A stretch of DNA of 64,000 nt from Candidatus Palauibacter scopulicola (GTDB taxonomy: Bacteria > Gemmatimonadota > Gemmatimonadetes > Palauibacterales > Palauibacteraceae), in contig NZ_CANPWG010000062.1 of assembly GCF_947581915.1 (NCBI RefSeq), positions 1 to 64,000 on the forward strand, written 5' to 3'. The position numbers were made by a program, and so were the translations under genes. The notes below the pieces were generated by a model. The model was not told the origin of the DNA and searched no databases. It saw only the letters and a list, made by a program, of their open reading frames with translations. Numbering within the stretch: the first letter of the stretch is position 1; each line of letters opens with the position of its first letter. Of this stretch, positions 18,234-27,523 are shown one piece after another.

Positions 18234-19987
18234 TGGCGAACGGACCTCTCTTGGACGTCGCGAAGCTGCGGTTCGCGGCCGACGAACGCCCCCCGCGGGC
18301 GATGAGCCTCGTGATCGGCGCGCAGACGGCGATCCTCGTCTGCCTGCCCCTGGTGGTGGTCACGACGATCGTCGCGCGCGTCGCGGACCAGAGCGCCGAC
18401 TACCTCCGCTGGGCGATCTTCGCGAGCATGGTGATCGGCGGCCTGCTCACGATCGTCCAGTCCAGGCGCGTGGCCGGCATCGGCGGGGGAACGCTGACCG
18501 TCATGGGCGCCTCGGGGGCTTCGATCGGAGTCGGCGCGCTCGCGCTCGTGGCGGGCGGCCCGGCGCTGCTGGGGGTGCTGGTGCTCGCCGCGGGGCTGTG
18601 CCAACTGGCGCTGGCGGCCCGCCTGGCGCTGCTCCGGCGCATCATCACGCCGGTCGTGTCGGGCACGCTGACGGCGCTCGTGGCCGTGACGATCATGCCG
18701 CTGGCCTTCGCCATGCTCACGCGGGTGCCGGAAAACGCGCCGCCGGCCGCGGCCCCCACCGTCGCCGCGGTCACCATGCTGTGCGTCGTCGGCCTGCTGC
18801 TCCGGGGCAAACGCTGGGTGCGGGCCTGGAACGCCATCATCGGAATCGCCGCGGGCTGCGTGACCGCCGCCCTGTTCGGGATTCTCGACTTCGGTCGCGT
18901 GGCGGAGGCCCGCTGGATCGGGATCCCCAGCCCCCCGGCCGCCGGCCTGGACCTGAGCTTCGACGCGAGCTTCTGGCTGCTCCTGCCCGGGTTCCTCTTC
19001 GTGTCGTTCGTGATCACGATCCGGCAGGTCAGCGACAACGTCCGCATGCAGCACCTCTCGCGGCGCGAGCCGCGGGCGGTGGACTTCCGCCGGGTCCAGG
19101 GGTCCGTCGCCGCCTGCGGGGCCGGCACGCTCCTGTCCGGGCTCGCGGGCGTGCTGCCGCCGTGGCCGTACGTCGCCGGGATCGCCCTGGCGAGTGGTCT
19201 CGGCGTCGCCGCCCGGAGAATCGGCGTCGTCATCGGGGCCGGCTTCATCGCCCTCGCCTTCGTGCCGAAGCTCACGGCCGTGATCCTGTCGATCCCGGCA
19301 CCGGTACTGGGCGCCTACATTATGGTCGTCTTCGGCCTCATCTTCGTGCAGGGCATGCGGATCCTCTTCCAGGAGGGGATCGACCGGCAGTACTCGCTGA
19401 TCGCGGGGCTGGCGTTCTGGATCGGCGCCGGGATCCAGTTCCAGGCGATCTTCCCAGCCTACCTCGCCACGCCCATGGGCCGCATGCTGGCGAACGGCCT
19501 CACCGTGGGTGGGCTGTCCATCCTGCTGCTGAACCTGTTTCTCGACGTGACCGGGCCCCGCCGCCACAGGATCGAACTGGCGTTGCGCCCGGAGAGCCTC
19601 GCGGAACTCGACAGCTTCCTCGAGGACTTCGCGGCCAGGTACAAGTGGAGCGGCAAGGCCACGGACCGCCTGCGGGCGGCGGCCGAAGAGGCGCTCCTGA
19701 GTCTCCTGCGCGAGGAAGAGGGGGAACAGGCCCCCGCCCGCGCGGAGCGCCGGCTGCGCGTCGTGGCCCGGAACCTCCGCTTCGGCGCCGGGCTGGAGTT
19801 CACCGCGGCCACCAACGAGGGGAACTTGGAGAACCAGCTGGCCCTGCTCGGCGACCGCCCCGACCCGACGAGCGAACGCGACCTGTCGCTGGCGCTCCTG
19901 CGGCACCACGCCTCGTCCGTCAAACATCACCAGTACCACAACGCCGATGTGCTGACCGTGCACGTGAACCGTGCCTGGCACAGTTGA
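18233..19987 (+). CDS. NCS2/UraA-fold permease with C-terminal RsbW-like ATPase-fold domain
   Basis: Polytopic inner-membrane transporter, 584 residues. Residues 25-435 carry about 12-14 hydrophobic segments with solute-carrier-23 (NCS2) features, notably PAPVLGAYIMVVFGLIFVQGM near 355. Residues 440-584 are soluble and resemble a degenerate RsbW/HATPase_c_2 domain: DRLRAAAEEALLSLLREE fits the N-box helix, followed by a strand-rich stretch and LSLALLRHHASS. NCS2 proteins usually end at the membrane part; the related SulP sulfate carriers end in a STAS domain, the natural partner of RsbW-like kinases. Translational coupling to cysNC suggests it imports sulfate or a related anion, but NCS2 members classically carry nucleobases, so the substrate is open. 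Confidence 0.72.
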   Translation: MANGPLLDVAKLRFAADERPPRAMSLVIGAQTAILVCLPLVVVTTIVARVADQSADYLRWAIFASMVIGGLLTIVQSRRVAGIGGGTLTVMGASGASIGVGALALVAGGPALLGVLVLAAGLCQLALAARLALLRRIITPVVSGTLTALVAVTIMPLAFAMLTRVPENAPPAAAPTVAAVTMLCVVGLLLRGKRWVRAWNAIIGIAAGCVTAALFGILDFGRVAEARWIGIPSPPAAGLDLSFDASFWLLLPGFLFVSFVITIRQVSDNVRMQHLSRREPRAVDFRRVQGSVAACGAGTLLSGLAGVLPPWPYVAGIALASGLGVAARRIGVVIGAGFIALAFVPKLTAVILSIPAPVLGAYIMVVFGLIFVQGMRILFQEGIDRQYSLIAGLAFWIGAGIQFQAIFPAYLATPMGRMLANGLTVGGLSILLLNLFLDVTGPRRHRIELALRPESLAELDSFLEDFAARYKWSGKATDRLRAAAEEALLSLLREEEGEQAPARAERRLRVVARNLRFGAGLEFTAATNEGNLENQLALLGDRPDPTSERDLSLALLRHHASSVKHHQYHNADVLTVHVNRAWHS

Positions 19988-20010
19988 CCGCGATGGCTGC
20001 TTCGTACATC

Positions 20011-20029
20011 CTGTGGCGTAAGCCAGCAG
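20011..20029 (+). other. Small RNA-type hairpin with GTAA tetraloop
   Basis: The stretch can fold as a 7 bp stem with one bulged G, closed by the GNRA-type loop GTAA, in the 76 bp gap between the permease gene and the small gene at 20064. There is no T-run, so it is not a normal terminator. It might stabilise or process the transcript between the cys part and the PKS part of the locus. Confidence 0.3.
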
Positions 20030-20063
20030 CAACCCCAACCCCCATTCAGCGAGGATGCAGCGG

Positions 20064-20339
20064 ATGAGCGAGCCACGCCCGGCCCCTGCAATGAGGAACG
20101 CGGTCGATTTCGGCATCGTCGGAGACAACATCCTGGACATCGCCGACTTCGCCATCGAGAAGTACGAGTTCACGAGCGGCACCACTCTGCCCGAGGAAGC
20201 GCGGGAGGCAGCGGTGGAACGCGTGCGCGACGCGTTGTGGGAGATGGTGAAGGCGTTCAGGAATCGGCGGAAGGAAATGCGCAAGCAGCTGTTCGACACC
20301 GCCGACGAGGCGGTGCGGGACTACGTCGCGGACTCCTGA
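20064..20339 (+). CDS. Small helical protein of unknown function in the PKS locus
   Basis: Not recognised. A 91-residue, mostly helical, charged protein: an N-terminal disordered stretch, then GIVGDNILDIADFAIEKYEF and a long amphipathic helix rich in Arg, Lys and Glu (VKAFRNRRKEMRKQLFDTADEAV). No signal peptide, membrane segment or acyl-carrier serine motif is visible. ATG 20064 has GAGG 9 bases upstream; ATG 20055 in the same frame is an alternative with poorer spacing. It lies between the permease and the PKS gene on the same strand, 161 bp before the PKS start. A regulatory or scaffold role in the locus is possible but unsupported. Confidence 0.6.
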   Translation: MSEPRPAPAMRNAVDFGIVGDNILDIADFAIEKYEFTSGTTLPEEAREAAVERVRDALWEMVKAFRNRRKEMRKQLFDTADEAVRDYVADS

Positions 20340-20500
20340 TTCAACGACGAAGTCCGGTTCCGGAGCCGGTGTAGCGGTCCGTAGCAGGCCCAGGCGACCG
20401 GGTCGTTCCCGGCACGTTTCGCACCCGGCAGTCGGCGGATGAAATCCATGCAAACGGCAGGCTTTGACCGGGAGCTGCCCGAAGCGGTCGCGGCAGCAGG

Positions 20501-23500
20501 ATGACCCCTACGTCGCGGGAGTCCCCCGTTGCAATCGTGGGGTACAGCTATCGAATGCCGGGCGGGATCCGGACGGATTCCGACTTCTGGCGGTTGCTGC
20601 GCGAACGCGAGATCGTCCAGGAGCCCGTTGCCGAAAGGTACGGCAGAGGCTATCGGCCGGTTGGCCGTTTCTCCGGTCCGGGGCGATTTGCGAGTCCTCA
20701 CGAAGGTCTCATTCGTGAGGACGGCGAGAAGCTGATCGATCCCAAGCTCTTCGGCCTGTCGCAGGACGAAGTGCTGTCGATGGATCCGCAGGTGCGCATG
20801 TTGCTGAACTGCTCCTGGGAGACCTTCGAGCGTGTCGGCTGGGACTTTCACTCACTGCGCAACAGCTCCACTGGCGTCTTCATCGGGGCGCAGGTCCCGG
20901 CCGTGGCCAGCTGGCGCCCCATGCACGGCGCGGGGCCGTTCGATGTCACGACGATCAGTCTCGCCATGCTGGCCAACCGGGTGTCGTACCACTTCAACTT
21001 GATGGGGCCGTCGATCACGTACTGCACGGCCTGCTCGGCGAGCCTGACCGCCCTCCATTCGGCCATGACCGCGCTGCGTTGCGGCGACTGTGAACAGGCT
21101 GTCGTGGGGTCGGTGAACTACCTCGGGACGTCGCGGCTCAGCGCTTCGTTCAATGCCTTGGGCGTCATCAGCCCCGATGGCAAGTGCCATTCCTTCGATG
21201 CCGACGCAAATGGTTACATCCGTTCGGAGGGAGCGTTCATCTTCGCACTCAAACCCCTGGTGGCGGCCGAGAGGGACGGGGATCACATCCATGCCGTGAT
21301 CGAAGGGACCGCCGTCAACGCAGCCGGTGCGGCCGATGGGAGTTCCGGGCTCGCGCAGGGCCGGTACATCACCGCCCCCACCCGTCACGCGCAGGTAGAC
21401 CTGATGCGCACGGCCTGCGCGCGCGCCGGGCGCACGCCGGCGGAGTTCGACTACATCGAGGCGCACGCGACGGGCACGGTGGTCGGAGATCGCATCGAGG
21501 GCAACGCGATCCTGGAGGCCTTCGGGGCGGCCGACCGCGACGTGCCGCTGCGGGTCTCCAGCGTGAAGAGCAATCTGGGGCACATGGAGGCGGCGGCATT
21601 CCACTGTGCGCTGCTGAAAGTCATTCTGATGATGCAGCGGCGCACCTTCGCGCCGACTTCAAGGAACTTCGTCGTCCCGAATCCCGAGATCGACTTCGAT
21701 AGCGGCCGGATGCAGGTGCAGGCGGAATGCGAACCGTTCCCGGACCGGCCGGTCGTGGTTGGCATCAATTCGTTCGGCTTTGGCGGCGCCAACGGCCATT
21801 GCGTGGTCCGGGAATACCAGCCCCCGCAGCCGCGCGTCTGGTCGTCGCATCCGGCTTCGCGCGGCGGGTTCATGATCCCGCTTTCGGCCCGCACCGCCGG
21901 CGCATTGGCGCAGGGTGCCCGGCGGCTGCGGCAACAACTGGCCGAGAACGGCACCGACCTCTATACGGTGGCGGGCAATCTCAGCCGCCGTCGCACGCAC
22001 TTCGCCGCCCGAACCGCCTTTGCGGTGCGAAATCGGGAGGAATTGCTCGCGTCGCTCGACGAATTCGCCGAAAACCCCTCGAACGTCAGCACGACCGACG
22101 ATGGTGAACGCCGAATTGCGATGGTGTTTGCGGGCCAGGGGACCCAATGGGCGGGTTGCGGCCGTGCACTCTACGACGCCGACCCCGTCTTCCGCAGGGC
22201 GATCGACGCCGTCGAAGACCACTGGCGAACACACTCGGACACTTCGCTGCGCGACGCCTGCTTCAACGCACCCCAGGAGGAGCTCAACGAGGTCCGGCTC
22301 GCCCAGCCCGCGATCTTCATGATCCAGTGCGCCCTCTTCGAACTCTTCAAGACCTGGGGCGTGCATCCGGAATGCGTCGTCGGGCACAGTTCGGGCGAGG
22401 TCGCGGCTGCCTACGCGTCCGGGGCCCTCTCGCTCGCCGAAGCGACGCGGCTCGTCTACCACCGCGCGACGTTGCAGCAGCGCAGGGCCGGTTCGGGCAG
22501 GATGCTGGCGATCGGCCTCGATCTCACTGGCGTGGAGGACGTGCTCGACTCGCTCGACATCGCGTTTCGGCCCGGCGGGGATCGACCGATGCAGGTGGAG
22601 ATTGCCTGCGAGAACGCACCGGCCAGCGTCGTCGCCTGCGGTCCCGAGGCGGAGTTGAGACCGGTCATGGCGGAGCTGGATCGCCGCAACGTGCAGAACC
22701 AGCTGCTTGCGGGGAATATCGCGTTCCATTCCTCAGCCATGGATCCCATCCGGGAGGACGCGCGCGAGGCCCTGGCGTTCCTGGATGACTGCGCGTTCGA
22801 CGCCGGGGTCCCCTTCGTGTCGTCCGTGACCGGCGATCGCACGGAACGCCTGGATGGCGCCTACTGGTGGACGAATATCCGCGAACCCGTGCACTTCGCG
22901 CGCGCGATCGACACGATCGTGCGCGAGTTTCGTCCGGACTTGTTCCTGGAAATCGCCCCCCACAGCGCGCTCCAATCGGCGGTGGTCCAGTGTCTGGAAC
23001 GGATCTCGCCGATGCCGGTCAGCATTCCGAGCCTCCAGCGCGACTCGGACGACCGGCTTGGTTTTCAGCAGGCTCTCGCGTCGCTGTTCAGGTCCGGCGT
23101 CGCTCTCGATTTCGCGGTTCAGTATCCGCGGCCACAGCCGATCGCCCACCTCCTTCCCGGCCATCCCCGCGACGAGCAGGCGCTGATCGATCCCCTGACC
23201 GACAACGAGTTCTTCGTCCGGCAGGGCGAGTACTCTCACGGCCCTTTGGTGGGCCACCGGGTGCCGAGCGACCACCTGCTCTTCGAGGCGCGGCTGTCCG
23301 AGAAGGACTTTCCCTGGCTGACGGACCATCGCGTTCACCACGCCGCAATCATGCCGGCCGCAGGTTACATCGAACTCGTCCTTCAGGCGCTGGGGGGCGT
23401 TCCCGTTCACTTCGAGGTCCTCGAATTCCTGCAGCCGTGCCCGGTGCCCGGGACGCCGGTGCGGCTGCAGACGGCCCTCCATCCGGTTCCCACCGCGCCC

Positions 23501-26500
23501 GACGAGTTCACCTTCACGATCTCGTCCCGGTCGTACGATGTGGACGCCACGAGCGAGATCCATTGCCGTGGCCGGGTGGCCCTGATCGAGGACGAGCACC
23601 CCGCCGGCGTCCCGGCCCGCCTGGAGGAAATCGACCGCTCCTCCTGCGAGACCGTCTTCGCCCGGCGGAGTGACTTCTACGAACGGATCGAGGCGGTTCT
23701 CAGCGAGACCTTCCAGTACGGTCCCTATTTCCAGACCATCCGGCTGTTCGAACTCAACCCTGAATCCAGGGCCCTGATCGTCGACATCGAGATGGACGAA
23801 GAACTCTGGGCGACGGGCCGGGAAGAGGGTTACGTCGGGTGCCCGCCACTGCTCGACGGAGGGCTGCAGATCTTCCTGTCGCACCTCCTGACCGCTTCCC
23901 ACCTCTTCGCCATCCCTCAGCGCGCGGAGCGGGCGACGTTCCTGCGCCCGCCCACCGGTCCGCGGATCACCTGCCACGTGACCAGGCCGAGCGAAGACTG
24001 GATGGATGCGAACGAGCGCGGGCAGTACTCGGTTCAGCGTGGCGAGCGCGCCGCCGGCGCGATCAGCTTCTACGACAGCGACACCGGGCATCTCATCGCC
24101 CACATCGGACAGTACACGTACTTCACCTCGAATCCGCGCTGGAACGACCTGCCGAAGAGCAAGCACGAAATTGCGTGGCAACCGAAGTTCGTCCCCCGAG
24201 GCAAGGCACTGCAGGACTGGCTGCCCGATGGAGAGATCGAGCCGGCCGCCCTGATCGCGGCGCTCGAACGGGCGGACGGGGACGGAGGATACAGTTGTCA
24301 TGCGGTCGAGTTTTCCGGATCCCGCGAACCCGACCGGACCATGCTCGCCGACTGTCTGGACCACTTGACGCGCCCGGACGCCCGATCCGAGTTCTGGCTC
24401 GTGAGCGACAGCGAGGAGACGGCCCGGGTCCACTATGACGCCTTCAACCAGCAGGATGCGGCGCTGCGCTTCCAGGGTCTCGACCCGGCATGCGGGTCCT
24501 CAACAGACGAGGGGCTCCTTCGCCCCGGCAGCGTCGAGATCATGTTCCTGCACGGGTCGGACGACTTCCCCGGCTCGGACGGCTGGCAGTTCCTGCAACG
24601 CCTGAGCGTCGAGGGAGGGTTGGCCTTGGTCCGTCACACAGACGGCGACAGCATCGAGCCCGGAGAGGGGTGGACGATCGTCAGGGCCGGTCGGCGTACC
24701 ACGCTGTTGCAGGCTCCGCACGCCTACGACGCCGAAACCGCGGACCGCCCGCTTCCGGGACCGCGTTGGGTGCTGGGGGAGCCGTCAAGCTGGGCGTCCG
24801 GCTGGACCGCGCTGCTGGACGCCCCCGACACCGTGCGACCCATTCCGCACGAGGCGGTCGTCAGGGGACATTTCGAGACGCTCGAGGCCTGGTCGCAGGC
24901 GGCCGACCTGCGTGCGGTCGACTACTTCTGCGGCACCGACCCCGAGGATCCGACGGGCGAAAGGGCGGCCGCGCACTTCATCGGGTTCGTCCAGGCGCTC
25001 GTGTCCACCCGTCGGGCCGACGCAAATCATGTCTGTCGTCTCAGCGTGGTCACCTGCCGTGCGGCCCTCGACGTGGAACACCCGCGGGGAAGTGCGCTGT
25101 GGGGCGCCGTGCGCAGCATGGCCATGGAGGTCGGCGACGAGGCGAAGCTCGATTTTCGCCTGGTGGACCTTGGCGACGCGGATGATCTCCGGACGCTCGC
25201 CCGGCTGGCGCGGCGCGACCTGCGCGAGCGGGAACTGGCCGTGCGGGAGAACCGGCTGTGGGTGCCGCGCATTTCCAGCATCAGGAAGCGGTACTCCCAG
25301 GTCGCCGCGGGCGACGACGCGGAGTATCGGCTGACGCTGGACAACCCGGGTCAGATCGCCGGCCTCCAGATGAAGACGTACGAACTCCCTCCCCTCGGGC
25401 CGAACGATGTGCACATCGACGTCGAGGCCGCGGCGCTCAACTTCCGCGACGTGATGGTCACGCTGGGGCTGCTGCCCGCCCTCGCATACGAGCGTTCGGC
25501 ACTCGGACGCGAGGTGGGGATGGAGGGGAGCGGCACGGTTCGGCGGATCGGCTCGGAGGTGCGGCACTGTGCGGTCGGCGACCGGGTCGCGTTCATCGCC
25601 GGCGGTTGCATTGCCAACCACGCGGTTGTCCCCGAATACCTCGTCTTCGCCAAGCCGGATCGGCTCAGCACGGAGGAGGCCGCGTCGACGCTGTCGGTCT
25701 ACGTCACGGCGTACTACTCGCTGATTCACCTGGCCCGCCTCCGGGAGGGCCAGCGTGTCCTGATACACTCCGCGATGGGTGGGGTCGGACAGGCCGCGAT
25801 CGCCCTGGCCAGGCACGTTGGCGCCGAGATCTACGCGACGGCCGGCAGCGCGAGCAAACGTGAGCAACTCCTGGCGATGGGAGTGCGAGGCGCCTTCGAT
25901 TCGCACAGCTATGACTGGTACGACGACCTGATGGCGGCGACCGGCGGCGAGGGGGTGGATGTCGTGCTGAACTCCCTGGCCGGGAGGCACATCGAACTGT
26001 GTCTGCGGGCGCTCCGTCCGGGCGGCTGGCACTGCGAAATCGGAAAGATCGACATCTACGCCGACAACGACCTCGGGCTACGGATCTTCCGGAAGAACCT
26101 CCGCTTCGCGGCCATCGACGTGGACCGTCTGATGCTGGACGATCCCGACCTGACGCGCGAGATCTCCGAAACCTGCATGGACCTGCTGGGGCGGGGTGCG
26201 CTGCCGCCGCTCCCCGTCACCGTTTTTCCCTACCGGGACTACGGCAAGGCGTTGCGCCTGATGACGACCGGCGGGCATCAGGGCAAGCTGGTGCTCAAAG
26301 CGCCGCAAGACAGCACGGATCCCGGATTTCCCATCGCGGACATCCGCCCTCTCTTCGACCCCGAAGCGACCTATCTCGTGACGGGCGGCCTGGGCGGTTT
26401 CGGGCTGCGCCTGATCCCCTACCTGGTCGCGTCCGGCGCGCGGCACCTCACGCTGATGGACCGCGACCCCCAGCGTCGCCGAGACGCCGAGTGGGTCCGG

Positions 26501-27520
26501 CGCGCGAGTGCGCTCGTCTACATGGAAGCCGAAGCCGAAATCGACATCGTGCCCGGGGACGTGGCCGTGGAGGCCGACGTTCAACACTGTGTCCGGCAGC
26601 TCAAGCGGCCGCTCAAGGGCGTCTTCCATCTCGCCGGCGCACTGGATGACCGCCTGCTCGACGACATGTCGATGGAGTCGCTGCAGAGAGTGTTTGCGCC
26701 CAAGGCCTCCGGCGCGCTTCATCTTCACGAGGCCACCGCCGGCCTCGAACTCGACCACTTCGTCCTCTTCTCGTCCACCGCCTCGATGCTGGGCAATCCG
26801 GGGCAGATCAACTACAGCGGGGCCAACGGCTTCCTGGACGGCCTGGCCGGGGCGCGCCACCGGCAGGGCCTGCCCTGCCTGACGTACAACATGCCCGCCG
26901 TGGCCGACGCGGGCATGGCCGCGCGTAGTCTTCCGGTACTGCGCATGATGCGCGCCGCGGGGATGCCGCCGGTGAGCTCCGACCTCGCCATCGCCAACCT
27001 CGACTACGCATTACGCACGCTCTCCGACCGACCCCACCTCGTCACCTCGCTCTTCGAGCGTCCCGCGTGGACGGTCGACTTCCCGGACTACATGCGGATC
27101 GGGCGGGTGATGCACAATCACGATGCCTTCGAAGCGGGCTCCGGCGGAGAACTCACACTCGAGAGCGTCGTGGAGCAGATCGCCGCCAAGGTCGCCGAAC
27201 TCTGCGGCCACGAGGACGGCGAGGTGGACGAACCACTGTCGAGTTTCGGGTTGACCTCCATCTCCGTGGCCGAACTCGGGACGTTCATTCAGGCCGAATT
27301 CAACTACCGCGTCAGCGCGCTCGAGCTCATGACCACCGCCTCGTCCCTGTCGCTGGCGGAGGGCATCATTCACGGCAAGGAAGCCGCCGGGGAGGATGAA
27401 GCCGAGACGGACGGGGACGGATCCGGCCGCACCGCCGAGGTCTCCCGGCCACGGGCCCGCCGCACCCCGTCCGCGTTCGCGAACGCCCCGGAGGATCACT
27501 TCCTGGAAGGGGCGACCTGA
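20501..27520 (+). CDS. Mono-modular reducing type I polyketide synthase (KS-AT-DH-pseudoMT/KR-ER-KR-ACP)
   Basis: Iterative-type reducing PKS of 2339 residues. KS 1-430: C178 in CTACSAS, H322 in EAHATGT, H361 in SNLGH. AT 535-880: S630 in GHSSG; AFHS near 741 predicts malonyl-CoA. DH 900-1200: H943 in TDHRVHHAAIMP and D1118 in LLDGGLQ; the usual Gly of HxxxGxxxxP is His. 1225-1600 is a degenerate methyltransferase/pseudo-KR region. ER 1610-1930: HSAMGGVGQAA. KR 1955-2180: GGLGGFG, S2090-2091, Y2104. ACP 2215-2295: S2252 in GLTS, where most ACPs have DS. An acidic, Arg/Pro-rich tail of about 45 residues follows. There is no thioesterase, consistent with reductive release by the reductase encoded at 29307. 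A full beta-carbon reduction set implies a fatty-acid-like chain. Confidence 0.93.
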   Translation: MTPTSRESPVAIVGYSYRMPGGIRTDSDFWRLLREREIVQEPVAERYGRGYRPVGRFSGPGRFASPHEGLIREDGEKLIDPKLFGLSQDEVLSMDPQVRMLLNCSWETFERVGWDFHSLRNSSTGVFIGAQVPAVASWRPMHGAGPFDVTTISLAMLANRVSYHFNLMGPSITYCTACSASLTALHSAMTALRCGDCEQAVVGSVNYLGTSRLSASFNALGVISPDGKCHSFDADANGYIRSEGAFIFALKPLVAAERDGDHIHAVIEGTAVNAAGAADGSSGLAQGRYITAPTRHAQVDLMRTACARAGRTPAEFDYIEAHATGTVVGDRIEGNAILEAFGAADRDVPLRVSSVKSNLGHMEAAAFHCALLKVILMMQRRTFAPTSRNFVVPNPEIDFDSGRMQVQAECEPFPDRPVVVGINSFGFGGANGHCVVREYQPPQPRVWSSHPASRGGFMIPLSARTAGALAQGARRLRQQLAENGTDLYTVAGNLSRRRTHFAARTAFAVRNREELLASLDEFAENPSNVSTTDDGERRIAMVFAGQGTQWAGCGRALYDADPVFRRAIDAVEDHWRTHSDTSLRDACFNAPQEELNEVRLAQPAIFMIQCALFELFKTWGVHPECVVGHSSGEVAAAYASGALSLAEATRLVYHRATLQQRRAGSGRMLAIGLDLTGVEDVLDSLDIAFRPGGDRPMQVEIACENAPASVVACGPEAELRPVMAELDRRNVQNQLLAGNIAFHSSAMDPIREDAREALAFLDDCAFDAGVPFVSSVTGDRTERLDGAYWWTNIREPVHFARAIDTIVREFRPDLFLEIAPHSALQSAVVQCLERISPMPVSIPSLQRDSDDRLGFQQALASLFRSGVALDFAVQYPRPQPIAHLLPGHPRDEQALIDPLTDNEFFVRQGEYSHGPLVGHRVPSDHLLFEARLSEKDFPWLTDHRVHHAAIMPAAGYIELVLQALGGVPVHFEVLEFLQPCPVPGTPVRLQTALHPVPTAPDEFTFTISSRSYDVDATSEIHCRGRVALIEDEHPAGVPARLEEIDRSSCETVFARRSDFYERIEAVLSETFQYGPYFQTIRLFELNPESRALIVDIEMDEELWATGREEGYVGCPPLLDGGLQIFLSHLLTASHLFAIPQRAERATFLRPPTGPRITCHVTRPSEDWMDANERGQYSVQRGERAAGAISFYDSDTGHLIAHIGQYTYFTSNPRWNDLPKSKHEIAWQPKFVPRGKALQDWLPDGEIEPAALIAALERADGDGGYSCHAVEFSGSREPDRTMLADCLDHLTRPDARSEFWLVSDSEETARVHYDAFNQQDAALRFQGLDPACGSSTDEGLLRPGSVEIMFLHGSDDFPGSDGWQFLQRLSVEGGLALVRHTDGDSIEPGEGWTIVRAGRRTTLLQAPHAYDAETADRPLPGPRWVLGEPSSWASGWTALLDAPDTVRPIPHEAVVRGHFETLEAWSQAADLRAVDYFCGTDPEDPTGERAAAHFIGFVQALVSTRRADANHVCRLSVVTCRAALDVEHPRGSALWGAVRSMAMEVGDEAKLDFRLVDLGDADDLRTLARLARRDLRERELAVRENRLWVPRISSIRKRYSQVAAGDDAEYRLTLDNPGQIAGLQMKTYELPPLGPNDVHIDVEAAALNFRDVMVTLGLLPALAYERSALGREVGMEGSGTVRRIGSEVRHCAVGDRVAFIAGGCIANHAVVPEYLVFAKPDRLSTEEAASTLSVYVTAYYSLIHLARLREGQRVLIHSAMGGVGQAAIALARHVGAEIYATAGSASKREQLLAMGVRGAFDSHSYDWYDDLMAATGGEGVDVVLNSLAGRHIELCLRALRPGGWHCEIGKIDIYADNDLGLRIFRKNLRFAAIDVDRLMLDDPDLTREISETCMDLLGRGALPPLPVTVFPYRDYGKALRLMTTGGHQGKLVLKAPQDSTDPGFPIADIRPLFDPEATYLVTGGLGGFGLRLIPYLVASGARHLTLMDRDPQRRRDAEWVRRASALVYMEAEAEIDIVPGDVAVEADVQHCVRQLKRPLKGVFHLAGALDDRLLDDMSMESLQRVFAPKASGALHLHEATAGLELDHFVLFSSTASMLGNPGQINYSGANGFLDGLAGARHRQGLPCLTYNMPAVADAGMAARSLPVLRMMRAAGMPPVSSDLAIANLDYALRTLSDRPHLVTSLFERPAWTVDFPDYMRIGRVMHNHDAFEAGSGGELTLESVVEQIAAKVAELCGHEDGEVDEPLSSFGLTSISVAELGTFIQAEFNYRVSALELMTTASSLSLAEGIIHGKEAAGEDEAETDGDGSGRTAEVSRPRARRTPSAFANAPEDHFLEGAT

Positions 27521-27523
27521 GCC

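Noticed and set aside
15469-19987. Ordinary cysteine-biosynthesis operon
   Set aside because: No PAPS reductase, sulfite reductase or cysteine synthase genes are adjacent, the APS kinase is fused, and the only visible PAPS user is the sulfotransferase downstream. Cysteine supply as a side role is not excluded.
20011-20029. Riboswitch or rho-independent terminator at the GNRA hairpin
   Set aside because: Too small for any riboswitch class I know and no T-run; kept only as a hairpin.
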